A stretch of 35,647 nucleotides of DNA from Myroides sp. N17-2 (GCF_002286775.1 NZ_NSGJ01000051.1:1-35647); one strand, 5' to 3'. Shown: positions 23,007 to 32,446, counted from the first letter of the stretch. Translations and numbers: made by a program. The notes: a model not told the origin generated them from the sequence alone.

Positions 23007-23849
23007 CTAATTCCTAATTAAATCAATATACTTTAAAGCATTCTTTGCCTCTTTTGTATTCACAGTAAGGGATAGCTTTTTGCCTAAGATCAATTGTACT
23101 TGATGGAAGTAACTAGTCATTGTATTAAAAGCTTCCCAAGTGTTCTGTATATTGGCATTGCTATAGGTTCTTAGTACTTTATTATACTCTTCAGTACCTA
23201 AGTACTGTTTGATATATTTGCCTGACTTACCTATAGATACATTAAAGTTGTTATCACTGCCTATCTTCCACGCTAGTAGCTGTAAGAACATTGGGCGAAC
23301 TACATTCTCCATCATATCTTTGGCATAAAGTCTTTCTTTACGGGCTAGTCCTTTTGCTACATTCGTTGAGCACCACCAGAACTCATTACAGACCTCCGTA
23401 AACTCTCGTTGAGTAGGTCTTTTGACGTGGTAATCTACATCGGAAGACACAGGTATATCGTTAAATAAGTTGTCTTTATCTAACCAGATAATAGATAAGC
23501 TGTCTCGTTTAAAATCATTTAGTTTATCTATAGGAAATAAAGTCAAATCAAGTCGACTACCATCGTCAAATATCATTAAGTACGCATAAGAAATAGGTGT
23601 TATCTCTTCTTCGTTACCTAATAGCATATCGTCAGGACGTTGTTCTATAGCAGGCTTCCCAAACTTCTTATGTACTATATTCTCACGTTTTATACCTTCT
23701 ATATCATGGACTATATAGACGATATCAAAGTCTTGATACTGATCAGGAGCCACTAGTGGATTAGCTCTCGAACCATTGAGAATAACAGCTCTGATGCGTT
23801 CATCTTGTTGAGCTAATGTAAGGATGTTAGTTTCTAATTGAGAAGACAT
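23007..23849 (-). CDS. Aminoglycoside 6-adenylyltransferase (ANT(6)-like)
   Basis: 280 aa, cytosolic. N-terminal nucleotidyltransferase domain with GSRANP (about 26-31) and DFDIVYIV, the GSR..DxD pattern of the AadE/AadK (PF04439) family, and a third acidic residue in SRLDLTLFP. The helical C-terminal half has FTEVCNEFWWCSTNVAKGL, ARKERLYAKDMMENVVRPM and LLAWKIGS, all typical of the family. Members transfer AMP from ATP to the 6-OH of streptomycin. The base composition is like its neighbours and no mobile element adjoins it directly, so it looks like a resident gene rather than a recent acquisition. Whether it confers resistance here depends on expression. No -7 box was found with confidence. 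Confidence 0.88.
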   Translation of the reverse strand: MSSQLETNILTLAQQDERIRAVILNGSRANPLVAPDQYQDFDIVYIVHDIEGIKRENIVHKKFGKPAIEQRPDDMLLGNEEEITPISYAYLMIFDDGSRLDLTLFPIDKLNDFKRDSLSIIWLDKDNLFNDIPVSSDVDYHVKRPTQREFTEVCNEFWWCSTNVAKGLARKERLYAKDMMENVVRPMFLQLLAWKIGSDNNFNVSIGKSGKYIKQYLGTEEYNKVLRTYSNANIQNTWEAFNTMTSYFHQVQLILGKKLSLTVNTKEAKNALKYIDLIRN

Positions 23850-23961
23850 ATTTATGTTTTTGATAAGGTATAGCCAAGATAGACTAAATTATATGATTCA
23901 CTGTCTAGGTTAGAGTATTTTAATATAGAGCATATTTCGTTTAAATCAACAAAAAACCTAC

Positions 23962-24201
23962 CTCACAACATCACAGCATCACAACATCACAACATCACAC
24001 CCTCACAGCATCACGACATCACACCCTCACATCCTCACAACCTCACACCCTCACGACATCACACCCTCACATCCTCACAACCTCACACCCTCACAACCTC
24101 ACACCCTCACACCCTCACGACATCACAGCATCACATCCTCACAACATCACAGCATCACGACATCACACCCTCACATCCTCACAACATCACAACATCACAA
24201 A
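23962..24201. repeat. 30-copy octanucleotide tandem repeat
   Basis: Thirty consecutive 8-bp units of the form (A/C)TCAC(A/G)NC, without any phase slip over 240 bp. Variants are CTCACAAC, ATCACAGC, ATCACGAC, ATCACACC, CTCACATC. A 5-unit (40-bp) higher-order block recurs (units 7-11, 12-16, partly 25-28). The plus strand is nearly free of G and poor in T, a strong strand bias. It lies 94 bp upstream of the -7 box and 157 bp upstream of the start of the TonB receptor gene. Confidence 0.95.
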
Positions 24202-24294
24202 ACAAACAACATAAGTTTTTAATCAATCTAAATAATACTCCTTCCCACGTCTTTTATATTCCTTATTGCGTCAGTGCTCTAGCGAAGGGATACC

Positions 24295-24302
24295 TAATTT
24301 TG
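24295..24302 (+). promoter_or_regulatory. -7 box of the TonB receptor gene
   Basis: TAATTTTG, 56 nt before the ATG at 24359. A TTG at 24266-24268 is 26 nt upstream, a little far for a -33 element. Confidence 0.5.
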
Positions 24303-24358
24303 CCCTGTCAATAAAAGAGATAGTCTTAGTATAGAGACTGTCTATAAGCGATGTCAAT

Positions 24359-26518
24359 ATGAAAATACCATACCTTACTTTATCCTTAGTCGCAGTTGTT
24401 TTTTTTAACTCAAACGGAGTATTAGCACAGCAAGATACACTTAAGAGCACAGGATTAAACGAAGTGATTATTCAGAAGGAGTCAAAAGCGCAGAAAGAAA
24501 GTCGTCAACCAGTACGTGCTACAGTGCTTGATGTAAAAGCAATGAAGCAACAGCCGTCTAGTGTGATCGAGTTAATGAATAGAGCAGTAGGGGTACGCGT
24601 TAGACAGACAGGTGGATTAGGAAATAATGCTAGTCTGATGTTAAACGGTTTTGAAGGGAAGTCGATTAAGTATTTTAGAGATGGAGTACCGATGGACTAT
24701 TTAGGGAATGCGTTTAGCTTCTCAGTAGTTCCGCCGACTATGATAGACCGCATTGAGATATATAAAGGAGTAGTACCAGTGTCACTAGGATCAGATGCTT
24801 TAGGAGGTGCTGTCAACATCGTGACAAAAGAACCTGAGAGTAATCAGTCAGTGGATGTCTCTTATCAGATCGGTTCGTATAATACACACAGAGGTACCCT
24901 AAACGCTTACTTTCAAGATAAAGAGACGGGATTATTCGGAGGGATAAATAGCTTTATTAATTACTCTGATAACGATTATAAAGTCAATGTGCCTTATACT
25001 GATCCAGAGACAGCACAGACACGTAAAGAGAAACACAGACTGTTTCACAACCGCTTTGCTAATGGTTTTGTAGAAGGTTTTGTAGGAGTGAAAAACAAGA
25101 CTTGGGCAGACGAATTGCGTTTGACTGTATCTAGTTTTTACATTAATAAACAGCATAACTACGGGATGACGATGAACTATCCGTTCGGAGGAGTGACTAG
25201 TAATATGAACTCTGTTGTGCCTACCCTTCGTTACCGCAAATCGTTCTTAGATAAAGACTTAAAGTTAGATCAGTTCTTAGTGTATAACACATTACACTCT
25301 AGCTATACAGATACCATTAAGGGATTCTATGATTGGAGAGGGAAGTTTACTCCTGTAGCAAGTAAGAATGGGGAAGCTACATCAAGTGGTAGTTTAAAGA
25401 AATTGCGTTACCACAACTTTATTTCACGTACTAATCTGTCTTATCGTTTAGACAATGGTTATCTAGAGTTAAACTCTGTTTATAATACCTCTACACGTCG
25501 TGGTTCTGATCCTTTCGGGGAGACGTTTCCATTCTCTAAGGTAGATATGCTACAGCGCTCTGTAGTATTTCAGAAGTGGATTACAGGGCTTAATTGGAGA
25601 TTATATGCCCTAGATGATCGTTTGACTAATGACGTGTCAGCGAAGTATTACTACCTGCGTACAGAAGGATATGAGAGTATGCACGGAGATACACAGATGG
25701 AACAACAACGCTCTAAAACAAAGGGTAATTGGGGATTCTCAGAGTCTTTAAAGTTTCAGTTTAACGACCGTATGTATGCCCGCTTCTCAGGAGAACTAGC
25801 TGTGCGTCTACCGGAGCAAGATGAGTTCTTTGGAGATGGAACATTCACTCGTACTAATTTTGCTTTAAAACCTGAACGCAGTTGGAACTACAACTTAGGC
25901 TTTAATTATAACAACCAAACCAACTTAACGACTGAAGTTAATGTGTTCTACAGACGTACGCACGATATGATTATGCTGCTTAACACAGGTATTTTTGGTA
26001 ACTATGAGAATATAGATAAGATTAAAGGGGTAGGAGTAGAGATAGATGCGACTTATGCTGTCTTAAAGTGGTTAAAACTGTCAGGTAACGTTACTTACCA
26101 AGACTTTAGACTATACGATAAAGAAGACAAGACCTATGAAGGTTCTCGTCTGAGAAATACACCTTACTTCTTCGCTAACTTAGGATTGCGTACAGCGCAT
26201 AAGGATGTGTTTAAGGCAGGAGATAACTTCTCGTTTTATTATAACTATAGCTTCGTGAAGGCATACTACTTAGACTTTATTCCTAAAGAGTTTGAACCAA
26301 ATGGCTTCTTAGGATTATGGGGTAAAGCAGAGATTAATGCTGATGCTTATGTAATACCAGATCAGAACTTACACTCAGCAGGAATGGTATGGAGCTATTC
26401 ACCGAAGTTGTCTTTCGGACTAGAAGCAAAGAACATTTTCAACAGTGAAATCTTCGACAATTATAAAATACAGAACGAAGGCTTTAGTCTTCACTTTAAA
26501 GTGAATTGGTCTCTTTAG
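24359..26518 (+). CDS. TonB-dependent outer-membrane receptor
   Basis: 719 aa. Signal peptide (cut after VLA, about residue 23). The plug domain (about 45-155) contains PSSVIELMNRAVGVRVRQTG, LMLNGFEGKSIKYFRDGVPM, IDRIEIYKGVVPVSLGSDAL and GGAVNIVTKEP. A 22-strand barrel follows, with aromatic-rich strands to a C-terminal HFKVNWSL. It lacks the N-terminal carboxypeptidase-D-like domain of SusC proteins, so it is of the siderophore/haem/metal type rather than SusC. The neighbouring siderophore operon and PchR-like regulators favour a ferric siderophore as substrate. An 8-bp repeat array lies upstream and a lipoprotein gene stub broken by IS66-A lies downstream. Confidence 0.92.
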   Translation: MKIPYLTLSLVAVVFFNSNGVLAQQDTLKSTGLNEVIIQKESKAQKESRQPVRATVLDVKAMKQQPSSVIELMNRAVGVRVRQTGGLGNNASLMLNGFEGKSIKYFRDGVPMDYLGNAFSFSVVPPTMIDRIEIYKGVVPVSLGSDALGGAVNIVTKEPESNQSVDVSYQIGSYNTHRGTLNAYFQDKETGLFGGINSFINYSDNDYKVNVPYTDPETAQTRKEKHRLFHNRFANGFVEGFVGVKNKTWADELRLTVSSFYINKQHNYGMTMNYPFGGVTSNMNSVVPTLRYRKSFLDKDLKLDQFLVYNTLHSSYTDTIKGFYDWRGKFTPVASKNGEATSSGSLKKLRYHNFISRTNLSYRLDNGYLELNSVYNTSTRRGSDPFGETFPFSKVDMLQRSVVFQKWITGLNWRLYALDDRLTNDVSAKYYYLRTEGYESMHGDTQMEQQRSKTKGNWGFSESLKFQFNDRMYARFSGELAVRLPEQDEFFGDGTFTRTNFALKPERSWNYNLGFNYNNQTNLTTEVNVFYRRTHDMIMLLNTGIFGNYENIDKIKGVGVEIDATYAVLKWLKLSGNVTYQDFRLYDKEDKTYEGSRLRNTPYFFANLGLRTAHKDVFKAGDNFSFYYNYSFVKAYYLDFIPKEFEPNGFLGLWGKAEINADAYVIPDQNLHSAGMVWSYSPKLSFGLEAKNIFNSEIFDNYKIQNEGFSLHFKVNWSL

Positions 26519-26956
26519 AAGAGAACAGGGAACAGGAAAAAGGGAACAGGAATAGCTAGGCTTAAGCAGATAACTTATTTCTAATTAATATATGATTATC
26601 TCTCTATGATAGATAATCTTGCGAAGCGACCTTACGGCCTTAATGGATAAGCGAGTGTCAATAGAAGTAAATTCTTAGAGACAAAATTCTGTTTGACCGT
26701 AGGGAGTTTATTTTGTCTCAGAATTTGCTTCGTAGATTGACCGTTTAGGAGTTACAGCCTTGACTTTTTTTGTTACTTTTTAGTGTCAAGACAAAAAAGT
26801 AAATAAATAAAAGCGTAGCGAATCAAACTTTATATAATAAAACATATTGAACTAAATAGAGGAGAAATTTAGTGTTTATTTCCTTTAGAATAGAAAACTG
26901 ATAAAGCGAAGTTGTAATTCGTGTTAAACCATAAACCATAATAAAAATCTTTTAAA
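26519..26956. other. Intergenic stretch with inverted repeats
   Basis: No gene seen. It contains a GAACAGG-type short repeat (26521-26552), an inverted repeat GAGACAAAAT (26678-26687) / ATTTTGTCTC (26710-26719) overlapping a second pair AAATTCTG / CAGAATTT, and CTTGAC (26759-26764) / GTCAAG (26785-26790) with T- and A-rich arms. These look like remnants of dispersed repeats; no clean terminator for the TonB receptor gene was identified. Confidence 0.5.
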
Positions 26957-27114
26957 ATGAAACAAAACATCTTTAGTACTAAAACAATAGGAGCGTTAGT
27001 AATGGCAGGGTTATTTGCTTTTGCATCGTGTTCATCAGACGATAATTCAGGTAGTGAACCAACAAAACCAGAAGAAACAAACAAAACATCATACGCTGTA
27101 CTAACGTATGCCCT
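26957..27114 (+). pseudogene. 5' stub of a lipoprotein gene, cut by IS66-A
   Basis: The first ~52 codons of an exported lipoprotein: signal peptide, lipobox FASCSSDDNSG, a Pro/Glu/Lys-rich spacer (SEPTKPEETNKTS) and the first strand SYAVLTYA. The frame then runs into the terminal sequence of IS66-A at about 27115 and stops within the element at 27178. The remainder is not in the window unless it lies past the right edge. It directly follows the TonB receptor gene in the same direction, so it was probably a partner lipoprotein. A xenosiderophore-binding lipoprotein of the XusB/DUF4374 kind is one possibility, but the surviving piece is too short to decide. Confidence 0.75.
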
Positions 27115-28605
27115 CGAGCAAGTGCATCTTGTGAGATATAATTATTCTTCTACGTTATCCACGATAAGTTTCTTGTAGTTATGAGGATATAAATCTGTAA
27201 TATTCTTGTGGTTTATGGATTGAATATTTTCAAGAACATATTTAAGCCATTGGTATGGATTAACATCGTGCTTTTTACAGTTAGCAAAAAAAGTATATAC
27301 CATAGCCGCTCTTTGCGCTGCATCGTTAGAACCAGCAAAGAGGTAGTTTTTATGGCCCAGTGAAACTGGTCTGATTGCGTTTTCAACAAGATTGTTGTCT
27401 ATCTGTAAGTTTCCATCATATAAGTACGCACTAAGATTATCCCATCTTGTTTGTGAGTAAGCAAGGGCTTTACCTATTTGACTTTTAGGTAAGGTAAGTT
27501 TCATTTGAGTAAATACATATTTACCAAGTTCGTTGATAATAGGTAAACTCTCTTTCAGACGAAGCTCTTTGATTTGCTTTGGCGTTAAGTTTTGTTCTTT
27601 AGCTTGTTGTTCCACAGCATATAGCTTCTGTATTTGAGCAAGTACATGTTGAGCTCTTGTTTTATCATTATCTAGAGCTCTTTCAAATTCACGACGAGCA
27701 TGTGTCCAACACCCAAGATGCGTTACATCTGACTTATTTCCATAGGCTTTATACCCTGCGTAACCATCAGTTTGCAGATATCCTTTGAAGTTTTCTAATA
27801 CAGGTAGTGCAGCGCTACTGGCACGAGTAGGACTGTAATTAAACATCACGAGTTTGGATATAGGTGCGTGATACACTCAATAATACCCAAGATGAGACTT
27901 GTCTTTCTTTTTCTCATCTAAGACTTTGATGGTGGTTTCATCAACTTGAAGATAACCTTCGTTTTTGATGTCCATCACCAGCTTTTGGTATAGAGGCTTT
28001 AAAGCATCCATACTTTGAGCAACCCAACCATCTATTGTAGAAGAAGCTATATCGATGTTTTCTCTGGAAAAGCGTTGCTTCTGTCTATATAGAGGAAGGT
28101 GATCTACGTACTTGTCAACTAATATTGTTGATAGAAGTCCTTCTGAAGCTATTCCTTTATCAATAATTCGCTCTGGAAGATCGCCAATACTAATGTTAGT
28201 ATTGTCTTTATCTTTAGTAGCGTATTTATATCTAATAAGTCTCTTTATTTTAAAATAACCTGGAACATAATCTAAGATATCTGTGATTTCCTTACCAATG
28301 CAAATCATATCTGAGTAGTCTGTTTCTGGATAGATATGTGTTTCTTCTACAGGTAAGTAATCTGACAGTTTAGCTCGTCCTGGATGTTTCTTTTTCTCAC
28401 GAGAGTAGGTAATCTCTTGTTTGATTACTTCTTCTTGTTCTTCTAAGACTGCTTGTTCAACGTCTAAGAGTAACTGAGTTTGATTAGGGTCTTCAAAGCG
28501 TTCTCTGCTTTGACCGAACTTCATGCGTTGAAGTAGTTTCACTTGACGCTCTAGTTCTGTATTTTTTTCTTCTAATTCAGCTGATTTTTCCTTCTCTGTA
28601 TCAAG
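27115..28605 (-). mobile_element. IS66-A, left part (tnpC only)
   Basis: Begins with the terminal sequence CGAGCAAGTGCATCTTGTGA, which recurs (one base changed) at 35541 at the same end of IS66-C. It holds most of tnpC on the minus strand and is cut at 28605 by the end of IS21-A, so tnpB, tnpA and its other end are missing. The start is placed from the two-copy comparison and may be off by a base or two. Confidence 0.8.
27142..28605 (-). pseudogene. tnpC: IS66 transposase tnpC, truncated and interrupted by a stop codon
   Basis: Read from 28605, the frame enters at LDTEKEKSAELEEKNTELER, runs through LLQRMKFGQSRERFEDP and the DDE transposase core (VDETTIKVLD; LQTDGYAGYKAYG; NNLVENAIRPVSLG) and ends ITDLYPHNYKKLIVDNVEE. 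Two defects are visible. The N-terminus (about 45 residues by comparison with the 34454-35008 copy) is lost to IS21-A, and an in-frame TGA at 27877-27879 falls in LGYY-stop-VYHAP, where IS66 transposases have Trp (GYYWVYH), so a TGG to TGA change. No frame shift is present. Not functional. Confidence 0.9.
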
Positions 28606-28615
28606 TGTATATTCC

Positions 28616-28672
28616 GGTGAAAGTGCACCACCATTCCGACAAAGTACACCAGTTAGACTACCTCTTATAAAA
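28616..28672. repeat. Terminal repeats of IS21-A, istB end
   Basis: Two inverted copies of the 22-bp motif GTGGTGCACTTT.. / GGTGTACTTTGTCGGAAT, the same motif seen six or seven times at the other end (34258-34453). IS21 transposases bind such multiple terminal repeats. Confidence 0.7.
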
Positions 28673-28704
28673 AATCTTGTACTTCACTGATATTATCAAA
28701 TTTA

Positions 28705-29360
28705 CTAAATTTTTCTTGTTCTTAGAGATTTTCCTTTTAAAGTTAATCGATGTGCAGAAGCTGTCAATCTGTCAAGTATCGCGTCAGCTAAAGTTGGCTC
28801 ATCAATAAAGTTATACCAACTCTCAATAGGTAGTTGAGAAGTGATTATTGTACAACTCTTTCCATAGCGATCTTCAAGTATATCAAGCAGTGTTAATCTA
28901 GCGTCTGGAGTTAAAGGTTTGAGTCCAAAATCGTCAAGGATTAGTAGGTGTTGATTAGAGATATACTTAATCCATTTAAGGTAAGTACCATCTAATCTTG
29001 TCTGAGCCAAGTTCTCGATGAAGTTACTCATACTAAAATAGGCAGTTTTGTAACCTAACATACAAGCCGATCTGCCTATAGCACAAGCTAAGAAGCTTTT
29101 ACCACACCCCGTAGCACCTGTAATGAGTATGTTTTCAGACTTTTCTAAAAAAAGAGAATCAGAAAGTCTTAATACTTGTTCTCTTGTAAGTCCGCGCTCT
29201 TCATTACAGATGATTTGCTCAGGTAAAACATTATAACGCAGCTTACTAGATTTTAACAGTCTTTTAGTCTTAGTTTCCTCTCTATACTCTATTTCAGCTT
29301 GGGTCATATTCGCTAGTAGTTCATGAATATTTTGTTGTTCTTGAATAGGTAGTTGACATG
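28705..29360 (-). pseudogene. istB: istB of IS21-A, 3' part
   Basis: From the junction at 29360 this reads CQLPIQEQQNIHELLANMTQ, then RETKTKRLLKSSKLRY, Walker A GATGCGKS, LLILDDFGLKPL (Walker B) and a full C-terminus to RLTLKGKSLRTRKI. It is the ATPase helper of IS21 transposition, which loads the IstA transposase on target DNA. The frame also stays open upstream to 29433, but those ~25 residues are coded by IS21-B's end and are not native. Joined with 32539-32616 it gives 242 aa, the same length as IstB-B. Confidence 0.88.
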
Positions 29361-29523
29361 TGGATATTACGGTTCGATTAGTGCCAGTGATTTCGGAGTA
29401 CTTGTGCCACCTATTTCGGTCAAACCGTGCCACTATTCCGTTTCGAATGGTGCCAATTTCCGGTTTGATTTATGCCACTAAAAATAACTCTTAAAGTTAT
29501 TTCGGTTCAAACCGTGCCACTTT
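29361..29523. repeat. Multiple terminal repeats of IS21-B, istA end
   Basis: Six copies of a ~22-bp motif of the form TATTTCGGTCAAACCGTGCCA, five of them in close tandem and one after a ~25-bp gap. Two inverted copies are at the other end (32494-32538). Confidence 0.75.
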
Positions 29524-29568
29524 GGAAAGTTAATTACATCTATCTTGTTGTTTATAAAACGATAAGAG

Positions 29569-30254
29569 ATGGCTAATAAACTTGATCCGATGGACTTAAA
29601 ACAAATTATTACCTTGCATTTAGATGGCTATAGCAACCGAAAAATAGCCAATACATTAGGTATTTCCCGCAACACCATTAATACCTATATGCAATTATTT
29701 GCTGCTAGTGATTATTCATTAGAGCAATTGTTATCGTTTGAAACACCTCAATTATCAGAGCTTTTCTCAAGTTTTACAACTGTTGATACTCAGCGTCATA
29801 ATGAGCTTATGCTGTACTTCGAAACAGTTAATAAAGCTCGTAATCACCCAGGTTTTACCTTTTTATATCATTATAGTCAATACGCTGATACAGTCGTGAA
29901 TCCCTATAGCTATACTCAGTTTATGGAACACTATAATCGAAAGTATAAAGAGATAAAAGGTTCTATGAAATTAGAACATGAACCTGGAAAAGAAATGTAT
30001 ATCGACTTTGCAGGTAAGAAGCTCTCTTATGTTGATAAGAGTACTGGTGAAATAATACCTGTAGAAGTATTTGTGGCTATTCTACCTCATAGTCAGTACA
30101 CTTATGTACAAGTCTGCAAAAGCCAGAAAAAAGAAGATTTAATAATGTGTTGTGCTAATGCACTTAGTTTTTATGGAGGAGTTCCATCAGCTATTGTATC
30201 AGACAATCTAAAATCCGCTGTGTCACGTTCTAGTAAGTATGAGGCTGAAATAAA
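29569..30254 (+). pseudogene. istA: istA of IS21-B, 5' part
   Basis: N-terminal HTH (MDLKQIITLHLDGYSNRKIA NTLGISRNTINTYM) and the first part of the DDE core: MYIDFAGKKLSYVDKSTGE with the first Asp, and IVSDNLKSAV with the second. The native sequence ends at 30254 (..SKYEAEIN), where the IS200/IS605 element begins; the open frame runs on to 30363 in the insert. Joined in frame with 30832-31699 it gives 517 aa. Confidence 0.88.
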
Positions 30255-30831
30255 CCACTATGGACTGAAAGTCCATAGTTTGTTAAAGCAGACTAAAGTC
30301 TGCCTGGGTGGAGCAACTTACTCAAGTATAAAGTTACCCTCATTATCATTGGGTTTACGATGATGCTCTAAATATTCATTTAGCATTTCATCAGTAATAT
30401 TTCCCGTACTCCAACAGCCAAAACCTATCGCCCAAAAGTGACGTCCCAAATACCGTTGTTTCAAAACAGGAAATTCAATTTGTAACTTTCTTGATGTACG
30501 TCCTTTTAGCAACTTGACTATATTACTCAGATTTTGTGAAGGACGATACTCTATGTGGAGATGAATATGATCTTTTGAAACAACTCCTTTTAGAATTTGA
30601 ATATCTTCTGCTTCACAAATTTGAATTATTAGACTACGACAACGTATCTGAATATCACCTTCCAATACTGGATATCGATACTTTGTCGCCCATACTAAAT
30701 GTGCTGTTAAACGTGAGACACTATGGCCATTTGTGCGTTGGTATACCATATATCAAAGGTAAACATTTTTAGAAGCTGAAAGCTAAATGCACTAAAGTGC
30801 ATAGTTTTGACTATGGTCTGTGACCAATAAA
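30255..30831 (-). mobile_element. IS200/IS605-type element inside istA of IS21-B
   Basis: 577 bp. The left end begins CCACTATGGACTGAAAGTCC, forming a 10-bp hairpin with GAA loop (30257-30279), followed by GCAGACT/AGTCTGC (30288-30303). The right end has ATGCACT/AGTGCAT (30787-30802) and TGGTC-TGT-GACCA just before AATAAA. No inverted repeats or target duplication, as expected for this single-strand-transposing family. The left flank and the element's right tip both read AATAAA, so the target is probably this short sequence. Only tnpA is present, no tnpB. Confidence 0.85.
30318..30749 (-). CDS. tnpA: IS200/IS605 Y1 transposase TnpA
   Basis: 143 aa, single Y1_Tnp (PF01797) domain of normal length. 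Starts LTAHLVWATKYRYPVL, has the HUH metal motif in KDHIHLHIEY, the conserved RYLGRHFWAIGFGCWSTGN and the catalytic Tyr in LNEYLEHH. TnpA cuts and joins one DNA strand at the element's hairpin ends. The gene appears intact, so the element may still be mobile and could also act in trans on short sequences with similar ends. Confidence 0.93.
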   Translation of the reverse strand: MVYQRTNGHSVSRLTAHLVWATKYRYPVLEGDIQIRCRSLIIQICEAEDIQILKGVVSKDHIHLHIEYRPSQNLSNIVKLLKGRTSRKLQIEFPVLKQRYLGRHFWAIGFGCWSTGNITDEMLNEYLEHHRKPNDNEGNFILE

Positions 30832-31699
30832 TAGAAGTTTTAAAGATTTTGCTTCGCATTACGGATGTGTTATAAACCCTACTAGAGCCTATTCTCCACA
30901 AGACAAAGCCCTTGTAGAGAATGCAGTTCACCTAGTGTATCAAAGAATATCCTATCCCATTAGGGAAATGACGTTCTTTAGCTTAGAAGAACTAAACCAA
31001 GAGATACAAAATAGACTAACTTATTATAATCATCTTCTTTTTCAACGCAAAGAATCAAGTCGTGTAGAACTTTATCAATCCATAGAAAGACAATACCTTA
31101 AACCTTTACCTAGTAGTAATTATCAAATCAAGGATTATACAAGAGCTAAAGTTCAAAAGATAGGCTATGTATATTTTTCGCCTGATAAGAGCTATTACAG
31201 TGTCCCTTATCGCTATATCGGAAATCAAACCACTATTCATTACACCAACACTACAGTAGAGGTCTATTACAATCATTTGCGTATAGCATCACATAAAAGA
31301 AGTTTTGCAAAAGGAGTATATACCACTGAGAAAGAGCACTTATCTAGTACACATCAGTTTTACTCGAGTTGGAGCCCAGAATACTTTAAAAAGCAAGCTA
31401 AAACACTTGGTGAGAATGTGGTTAAATGCGTTGAAAAAACACTGGATAATGTTGAGTATCCAGAGATAGGTTATAAACGAGTTTTAGGGATTATACAACT
31501 ACATCGAGGTTACGGTTCACATAGACTTGACAAAGCTTGTGAACTTGCTTTAAAAGAGAATATAGCTACTTATCACCATATCAAAAACATCCTTAAGAAC
31601 AAGATGGATCTAAACCAAGAAACTATACAAGAACTCAATGCTAATACTCCCCACATCCCTTCGCATAATAATATCAGAGGAGCTTCTTCTTATCAATAA
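30832..31699 (+). pseudogene. istA: istA of IS21-B, 3' part
   Basis: Resumes the frame as RSFKDFASHYGCVINPTRAY SPQDKALVENAV, which carries the last catalytic acid (ALVEN), then a basic C-terminal region (YTRAKVQKIGYVYFSPDKSY YSVPYRYIG) to NNIRGASSYQ. An internal ATG at 30935 begins a 254-aa frame but lacks the catalytic part. istB-B starts 18 nt later. Confidence 0.88.
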
Positions 31700-31717
31700 A
31701 CTTTAATAATCAATTAT

Positions 31718-32446
31718 ATGGATAACAATCAAACGATCGAAAAACTAAAAGCTATGCGATTAAACGATATGGCTACACTGCACAGCAGACACCTAAAGGA
31801 CAATACTACAACATCCTTTACTATAGATGAATATATTGCATTATTAACTGATCACGAATATGAAAACAGACAGAATAGAAAAGTAGAAAGACTAATCAAA
31901 CAAGCTAATTTTAGGCAAAATACTAGTATAGCCGATATCAACTATACCCATCATAGAGACTTAGATAAGAATATGTTTAGTCGATTAGCAACATTAGATT
32001 TTATGCTTAAAAAACAGAACATTATTATAACTGGAGCCAGTGGTGTTGGTAAGAGCTATTTAGCACAAGCACTGGGATATCAAGCTTGTTTAATGGAACA
32101 CAAAGTCCTGTATTTTAATACAGCCAACCTTTTTAACCTACTTAAATCAAGTAAAATAGATGGTACTTACCAAAGAGAAATGAAGAAAATACTCAAATGT
32201 GATTTACTTATTCTTGATGATTTTGGACTACAACCCTTTGATAATCTTATTAGGGAAGTACTCTTCGATATCGTTGATCAAAGGTATAATCAAGCCTCAA
32301 TTGTTCTATCTTCTCAAATACCAGTATCTGCATGGTATCCATTAATTGGCGAGAACACTATAGCCGACGCAGTTTTAGATCGTATCGTAAACTCTTCTCA
32401 TAGAATTGAACTTAACGGTGATTCTATGAGAAAGACAAACTTTTAA
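31718..32446 (+). CDS. istB: IstB-B, IS21-family ATPase helper
   Basis: 242 aa, intact. N-terminal domain (MRLNDMATLHSRHLKDNTTT, SFTIDEYIALLTDHEYENRQ), then AAA+ domain with Walker A GASGVGKS, Walker B LLILDDFGLQP, sensor LSSQIPVSAW and the C-terminal IADAVLDRIVNSSHRIEL. Follows istA by 18 nt, the normal IS21 order. Its istA partner is broken, so movement would need IstA in trans. Confidence 0.93.
   Translation: MDNNQTIEKLKAMRLNDMATLHSRHLKDNTTTSFTIDEYIALLTDHEYENRQNRKVERLIKQANFRQNTSIADINYTHHRDLDKNMFSRLATLDFMLKKQNIIITGASGVGKSYLAQALGYQACLMEHKVLYFNTANLFNLLKSSKIDGTYQREMKKILKCDLLILDDFGLQPFDNLIREVLFDIVDQRYNQASIVLSSQIPVSAWYPLIGENTIADAVLDRIVNSSHRIELNGDSMRKTNF

Noticed and set aside
23962..24201. CRISPR or coding repeat
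   Set aside because: The unit is only 8 bp with no spacers; 8 is not a multiple of 3 and there is no start codon or family match.
26957..27178. 73-aa ORF as an intact small lipoprotein
   Set aside because: The last ~20 codons are read from the IS66-A terminus; the real gene is cut at about 27115.
27877..27879. Programmed recoding or selenocysteine at the TGA in tnpC
   Set aside because: No SECIS-like structure seen, Trp is the expected residue, and the gene is already truncated, so a plain nonsense mutation is simpler.
29361..29433. N-terminus of the 28705-29433 ORF as native IstB
   Set aside because: These codons are IS21-B terminal repeats; the true start of this istB is at 32616.
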